Assembly (NCBI GenBank): GCA_016271365.2
Contig: CM057459.1
Span: 490,619,501-490,683,500 of the forward strand
Direction: 5' to 3'
DNA length: 64,000 nucleotides
From: Neoceratodus forsteri
Lineage: Eukaryota > Chordata > Ceratodontiformes > Ceratodontidae
A program made the translations under genes and the position numbers. The notes beneath the pieces are model-generated. The model saw only the letters and a program-made list of their open reading frames with translations. It had not been told where the DNA came from and ran no database searches. Shown here piece by piece: positions 58,740 to 64,000 of this stretch; the stretch's first letter is position 1, and each line of letters begins with the position of its first letter.

Positions 58740-60845
58740 TAAGACCACAGGCTCGGGGGACTCCTCAGGTTGTCCTTGGTTGGAGACTGATGGGGCTGGA
58801 CAGGTGGATTTTGAAACTGTGATGGGCGCAGGCAAGGAGACTGTGGCTTTCAGTGTTATGGGTTGTTTTGACTTGAGTCTTTGCCTGTTAGGAGGGTGAC
58901 AAAAAGTGCCTTTGTAGTAGGGTTTAAGGTGCCTATGACATAGCCAGTGCACTGGCTTCAGTGTGTGCCCTGACATTTGAAGGGACGTAAGTATATCCTG
59001 AGTTTGAGGCCCAAAATGTTTGTGATCTTTAAAAGGTGCATTCAAAATACAATGTTGAACATCAGAAGTGAAGCCAGAGACACTGAGACATGAATGCATC
59101 CTTAGGCAGGTACTTGGTGTAGAAGCCAGGACAGTAGAATCAACTGTGCCATAGGCAGCATGTAGGAGATGTTGCCTGACTGCAGAGGCAGTCCTTGCAG
59201 TATTTGTAATGTCCTCTTTAGGAAAAGCATCAGGCAAAGTTTGCAGCGAGGCCTGAGTGGCCTTCCACAACTAATCCTGATATGAGCGGAGGTGACCCAT
59301 ATAGTTTAAGATTCTAAAAGTCATAGTGGATGCTGAAAACATTCACTTTCCCATAGCATCAAGCTTTTGAGATTCCTTGTCAGGAGAAAGATTACTAAGG
59401 TGTTTAGGTCTAACAGACCTATCGTGAGCAGTGTTATTCACCACCAGATCCTCTTGTGGTGGAGTGGAGAAATAAGGGTGCTGTGTAACCACCTGATAGA
59501 TCTTATCAGCCTTCCAAGGAGTAGAAGGGATGCTGATGGGCTGTTGCCATGCAGCTAAAATAGTGTCTTCATAGGTTTCAAATAATAGAGGGATAACTAA
59601 GGAAGGGCTGTCTGGTAGGGCTCAAATAGTTGGCTAGTTTGTGCCTAGAGGCATCGTGTTCAGTCTTTAGAAATCTGAATGTCTTTTGGAGATGCTGTAT
59701 TATATCTGAAAAAGTCAGATCATCTGGAGGGGAGCACAGTAAGTAAGGTGCATTCTCCTCTGCCTGAGAAAAGCAGAAGAGCCTAAGGAGTAAGAAAAAT
59801 CTTCCTGATCAAGCGCCTCCTCTTGATCCTCCTCTTTCCAGTTCTGAAGAAAGAAGTCCTCCACCATCTCAACATCTTGGGATTGAGCTGGAGAGACTAT
59901 GGAGACAAAAGCACCTTTAAGGTGCAGGGAGATTAACAGATCCAGTCCCTGTGGTAGAGGGAGTGTGCCTCTGCATTAGGTCTAAAATAGTACTGACAAG
60001 TGCTTTGACATCTACCATAGCCAGTTGAGGGGATCCCATAGTGGTAGGGTTACCATGAGTGGACCCTGTAGGAATAGTCCTGTGAGCTGGCAGTGTAGCC
60101 TAGAGGTTAGAGGAAGGAGGTGTGAACTAGCTTGGCACATCCAGTAGACCAGACCTGAGTCTGATTCTCACAACCTCCACTTGCATACTGTGTGACTCTG
60201 AGCAAGTCACTTAACCACCCAGTGCTCCCAGGTCACCCCTGAAAACAGGCACTTGTGCCTAGTGGGCCTTACCAAAGACTAAAATTAAAATAAATAAATA
60301 AATAAATAAAATAATGGAAGATACTGTTCTGGGTTGTGGCACCAAATGACTTATCGATGATGGGCTAGACGAGCACTTTGACTGTGTCTCTTGAGTCATT
60401 GATGACAGGACTATGGTCAACGAGGATAGGCCATGGGATTCTAGAACATAGTAGCCTTCCTCTGATGTCATGGTTGTCGATGACCAGGTGGAGCCCCGTG
60501 GTGGGTTATACAAAATCCTGTAGAAGGTGGTTACAGTGGAGGCAGCTGAAGTTGAACTGGAGTTGAAGAGTCCATCGGCGAGGGAATTGTTGAGCAGGTA
60601 GGGTCAAAGAAACAAGAAGTTGATGGAGCAGAAGACAACTGGGCAACACCTGCAGCTAGAGCAGATAGAAATGTTCTGGTATTCTGAACTGCCTGAGGAG
60701 TAGAGGAAGACAGTTGCGACATCAACGGAGAGGAGATTTTTGGAGAATCCTTACTCCTCTCAAAGGAGTATTTATGTTTCTCCTTTTTGTCAGCCTTCTT
60801 CGTTGATGACTGGTCCCAGCCTGAATGGTGGGAACTGGAGGACAA
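58740..60845 (-). pseudogene. DIRS gag-like region
   Basis: Starts near MSSSSHHSGWDQSSTKKADK (60845), a Ser/Lys-rich leader. A 222-codon frame (59270-58605) contains TARTASAVRQHLLHAAYGTV and, further on, Cys/His-containing stretches (CMDTSV, HWLCHRHLKPYYKG). By position this is the first ORF of DIRS. It is split by stops and by a SINE at 60089-60312. Assignment rests on position more than on motifs. Confidence 0.6.
60089..60312 (+). mobile_element. tRNA-derived SINE inserted in DIRS
   Basis: tagcctagaggttagag (A-box-like), gagtctgattctcac (B-box-like), gtgactctgagcaagtcact then taaccacccagtgctcc, cctgaaaacaggcac, ctagtgggcctta, and an (AAAT)n tail at 60288-60311. Its ggcactt-gtgcctagtg end resembles the tail of the SINE at 22700-22783, suggesting a shared LINE-derived 3' end. 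Confidence 0.85.
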
Positions 60846-61164
60846 TGATGGCTGAGCGAGGCATTTTAGATTGTTGCTGCTGCTCTAGGAGGGCAAATTT
60901 TGTTCCATAAGGTACTCTCTCAACTGTTGAAGTCATCACCTTATTGTCGTCTTGTTAAACCGTTGACAAAGAGCACAGGCTGGAGTGTCTCGTGTATGGC
61001 CTAAGCACTGTACTCAAAGGTCGTGGAGGTCCTCTATAGTGATCTACTGGACACAGGCACACTTCCTAAATAAAGCATCCAAAGATGATATGGAGAAGAT
61101 GTGGTGAAAACTGAACACGACGCACTTTGTATGGAATAACAGTTTTCTTTTCTTTGTCACCTGT

Positions 61165-61388
61165 AGCTAAACTCTGAATTGGATGAATAGCATGCAGGAC
61201 AGCAGAGCGAAAAAGAACTGAGGAGCATCTGGGACTGCCCTCGCTTGTATACCATACAGCATTACATGTGATGTCGTCGATGGCAGTCCCAGGTTGACTG
61301 CTAGTAAAATCCTCCGGCTGGAATGAGAGGGCTGGGAAGTTCCTATATGTGTGACCTGTTGCAAGAGATATCCTTAAAGAAGATCAAT
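61165..61388 (-). repeat. DIRS inverted terminal repeat, 5' side of element
   Basis: Partner of 53356-53545. Its outer edge (gatatctcttgc preceded by tctttaag in minus orientation) matches the other half of the internal complementary region. Confidence 0.9.
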
Positions 61389-61454
61389 TATTCCTGTTTT
61401 ATACTGTAATGCTATCCCATTGCTGTCATATACTACAGAACCCTCAACTATATG
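61389..61454. other. Spacer between DIRS and SINE
   Basis: Short flank with no feature. Confidence 0.5.
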
Positions 61455-61672
61455 TGGCAGTATAGCCTAGATGTTAGACTAATGAGCTGAGAACTAACTT
61501 GGTACATCCAACAGACCAGACCTGGGTTTGATTCTCACAACCTCCACTTACATACTGTGTGACTCTAAGCAAGTTACTTAACCGCCCAGTGCTTCCAGGC
61601 TGCCCCTTAAAACAGGCACTTGTGCCTAGTGGGCCTTAACCGGTTACCAAAGACAAAAATAAAAAAAAAATA
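61455..61672 (+). mobile_element. tRNA-derived SINE, same family as 60089-60312
   Basis: tatagcctagatgttagac, then gggtttgattctcacaacc, then gtgactctaagcaagttact and taaccgcccagtgcttcc, aaaacaggcacttgtgccta, and an A-rich tail running into a TG repeat. The two copies differ at scattered sites and are in the same orientation. Confidence 0.85.
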
Positions 61673-61676
61673 AAAA

Positions 61677-61704
61677 TGTGTGTGTATGTGGGTGTGTGTG
61701 TGTG
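61677..61704 (+). repeat. (TG)n microsatellite
   Basis: TG-rich run with a few A and G interruptions, directly after the SINE tail and followed by a G-run. Confidence 0.85.
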
Positions 61705-62033
61705 GGGGGGGTCCTCATGAGGTTTTGGTGGGACCAAGGGACAAGTGATACGATCACATGCATCAGACAACATTAAACTTCATAAACACAACTCACTCTT
61801 CACATAATTTTCTTCAGTCAAGCAGGAAGGGGTTTATTATGCAGAAGGTACACTTGCAAGATAATTATTGTACTCTGTACTGCACTGAGAGTTCCCTTTT
61901 GGTTGGCTGTTACATTTCAGTTATACTTATATTTCAGGTATTACAGATCTCATTTTTCTTTTTTTTTTCCTTTTTATTTCAGGGTTTAACCATTGAGAAC
62001 AATACTCATTTAAAATCTCATTTCCAACGTATG

Positions 62034-62057
62034 TCTCTCTCTCTCTCTCTCTCTCTC
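62034..62057 (+). repeat. (TC)n microsatellite
   Basis: Twelve uninterrupted dinucleotide units. Confidence 0.95.
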
Positions 62058-63390
62058 AAAGACATGATGTTAATCCATTTTATTCTGAGTCAGATCATTT
62101 AATTGTGTTCTACCTTCAGTCATTGGCTTCTCCATCAAACAGCTTAGTGGGACCAACCTGGATAACAGCTACAGTCTCATATCCACAGTTCTAGGCAGAT
62201 GCATGTGATGCCTAAATTGGAAATAGTCAAAGGTTTTGGTGCAGGATTTCTCTTTGACTCCCCCCACTGTAAATCATACTTTTCTAACAGAACTCTCCCT
62301 CCACCCACCTTGGACCAACACTAGATTCTTTGCTTGCAGTATCTATGGACTCCATTTACCAGATCTCTGATATTTTAGGAGGATCCATTTGGTAGTCTTC
62401 AAACTTAATTCTCCATAGCTGTTACACTGTCCCAAATATTGCTTTGGATGACTTGCTCTTGTCCTGTGATCTTAAGATTGTATGCAAGACTCCATCTCCC
62501 TTGAAGTTCTTGCTGTTAAGGTGCATTTTCTCTCTTACTGGTCCCAGTGTGATGGTACCCTTGTTTATAGATGTTGGTGTCTCAATAAGATATTAATATA
62601 AAAAAAAACTTCTTCTGAACCATACTATTTTCCTCAAGTTCTTTCACATCCCTCCTGACTCTCTTACAGCCCTTACTTGCTCTCGAATCCCCTTTTCCCA
62701 TACTTTCTGGTTTGTATCTATTTTAACTGACATGCTACCTAACATATGCTGAACTCTTTTCAGCACTCAGTACAGGCTTCTCTCTTTCTCTCTCTTGGTT
62801 ACAGAGGGAACTTCTAGTTCTTTTTTCACTTGAGCTCTACTGCATTCCAGTACTTCTCTGTGCTGTGGCAGAGAAGCACACTACACTATGATAAGCACTC
62901 CAACATGCATCAACTAACCAACGGAGCCAACCCAGTACAGTACCTCAGTCCCCTGGAAGTCTCATTTCTCTGCTGCTCAGCACTGCTGTATGCTTCTCTT
63001 CTGGACAGAGGCCCCTTGGCAAAACCAGAAACCATAGGCATTCCTGTGTCAGTTACCGATCGGGAACCCAGTGACCACCATACCTCTCAACTGCTATGAA
63101 TTTTGCATAGAGCTATTATTTGTGCACTCAAAATTTACCCTTGCTCTGTAAAAGTTTACTGATGTTCTTAATAATGTCAGAGCTATTTCTGTATACACAT
63201 GCTATTAAATCAATTAATTAACTTGACCAAAACATTCCTTATCACTAATTAAATTGGATCCACCATTTGTAGACATATTCTTTAAAAATAAAGTGCTACA
63301 CATTCTGATCATTTGCTATGAATTTTGAAGGCCATTGCTATGATTTTTAATCCTGAGAGACTGAACAGTATGGAGACTGTGACAACCCAC

Positions 63391-63412
63391 CTCTCTCTCT
63401 CTCTCTCTCTCT
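63391..63412 (+). repeat. (CT)n microsatellite
   Basis: Eleven uninterrupted dinucleotide units. Confidence 0.95.
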
Positions 63413-64000
63413 GGGCTGTACTAGCTTTCAGAGAGGTGTCTATCTTTGGGTATCCACTGCCACCAGCTGGGTCCTCCAGCACCTACCTTCCCACTTGCAC
63501 AGAACTGGGAGGTCAAATATCCAATTGCACAGATTAAAGCCTGGTAGTATGTCTCTCGGCTGGTGGATGCTAAGCAGAGTTTGCCTCAGCAAGTGGAAAT
63601 CATAAATTATCTTAGAAATGATTTAAATCACAGCCACAACTATTGAGTAAATAAATAGCTCTTTACTTAACAGGTCAAAAGTTGCATTACAGGATATATA
63701 TGTTTAACACAAGAGAATAACACTGTTACAGGAAAAGTAAACAAATGCTTTTAAATAGCAGATGACACAAGAAAAAGGCTATTCCTGAGATATGCTATTA
63801 AACTCTTACCCTTCCCTATACATAAAGAGAAACTGGACCCTGTGCTATCTGCCAGCTCCCACGGACATAACTAGAAGTATAGGCCCCAAACTTGGCCTCT
63901 CGGATGTAACTTCCCCAGCAACTCCAAGATCAACAATCCTATAACTGTCTTTCAGCATCTTATATTCTCTCTTGAGAATAAATGATTCTTGTCCCCCTTT

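Larger units (their letters stand above)
53356..61388 (-). mobile_element. DIRS-type tyrosine-recombinase retrotransposon, antisense
   Basis: 8.03 kb bounded by inverted terminal repeats (53356-53545 and 61165-61388), with an internal complementary region beside the downstream one (53640-53850). Between them on the minus strand are, in order, a gag-like region (60845 to about 59000), reverse transcriptase (58726-58090), RNase H (56670-55827) and tyrosine recombinase (55000-53890). This is the DIRS1 layout. DIRS elements integrate without target duplication, and none is seen. Three later insertions interrupt it: 54969-55622, about 56700-58075 and 60089-60312. It is inactive through stops and the loss of a catalytic residue. 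Confidence 0.9.
61705..64000. other. No gene seen
   Basis: Apart from the two simple repeats, nothing is recognised. 61758-62102, 62830-63099 and 63325-63537 are open on the plus strand but show no domain, and the first and third are partly made by dinucleotide runs. 63380-63960 has the feel of an LTR or transposon end (gtgacaaccc, then aaataaatagctctttactt), but neither a partner repeat nor termini could be found. Confidence 0.4.

Overview
The window looks like intergenic or deep-intronic DNA from a vertebrate, most likely an amphibian and possibly a caecilian. The reasons are the mix of CR1, L2, L1, Tx1-type, DIRS, hAT and Kolobok/T2 elements, the tRNA-derived SINEs, and CR1 3' tails of the type tttctatgtttctatg. 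The organism call is inference. I found no host exon set, rRNA, tRNA gene or CRISPR array. Nearly every protein-like segment belongs to a decayed transposable element.

Layout. Bases 1-8,750 and 23,123-32,605 are two direct copies (A and B) of one segment: an L1 3' fragment, an antisense L2-like LINE, a GC-rich antisense retroposon, a second L2-like fragment, a CR1 3' end, antisense SINE pieces and a large foldback. Copy B later gained a TTAA-flanked T2/Kolobok MITE (30,421-31,075) and a CR1 tail (31,141-31,613). Copy A instead has a multi-hairpin block at 6,236-6,690. Between the copies lie a hAT-like element (9,144-14,510) holding an antisense chimeric CR1, and an L1 ORF2 (14,519 onward). 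That ORF2 is split by a SINE, and the SINE is split by a 6.15-kb antisense Tx1-like LINE with a perfect 16-bp target-site duplication.

32.6-38.5 kb holds degenerate repeats, a minisatellite, an ATCT microsatellite, a hairpin cluster, an old CR1 and a 137-bp palindrome. 38,568-46,890 is a nearly full-length sense L1 (ORF1 and ORF2) interrupted by an antisense L2/Rex1-like LINE. 46.9-53.3 kb is mostly unclassified, with a recent 478-bp tandem duplication and more palindromes. 53,356-61,388 is an antisense DIRS tyrosine-recombinase retrotransposon with inverted terminal repeats and an internal complementary region, carrying three later insertions. The remainder to 64,000 is a SINE, simple repeats and unrecognised sequence.

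The elements do not form a pathway. What can be read is an order of events: nesting, the segmental duplication, and insertions specific to one copy. The least explained signals are clusters of short perfect hairpins (6.2-6.7, 35.3-35.5 and 48.5-48.9 kb) and long palindromes whose tips resemble one another.
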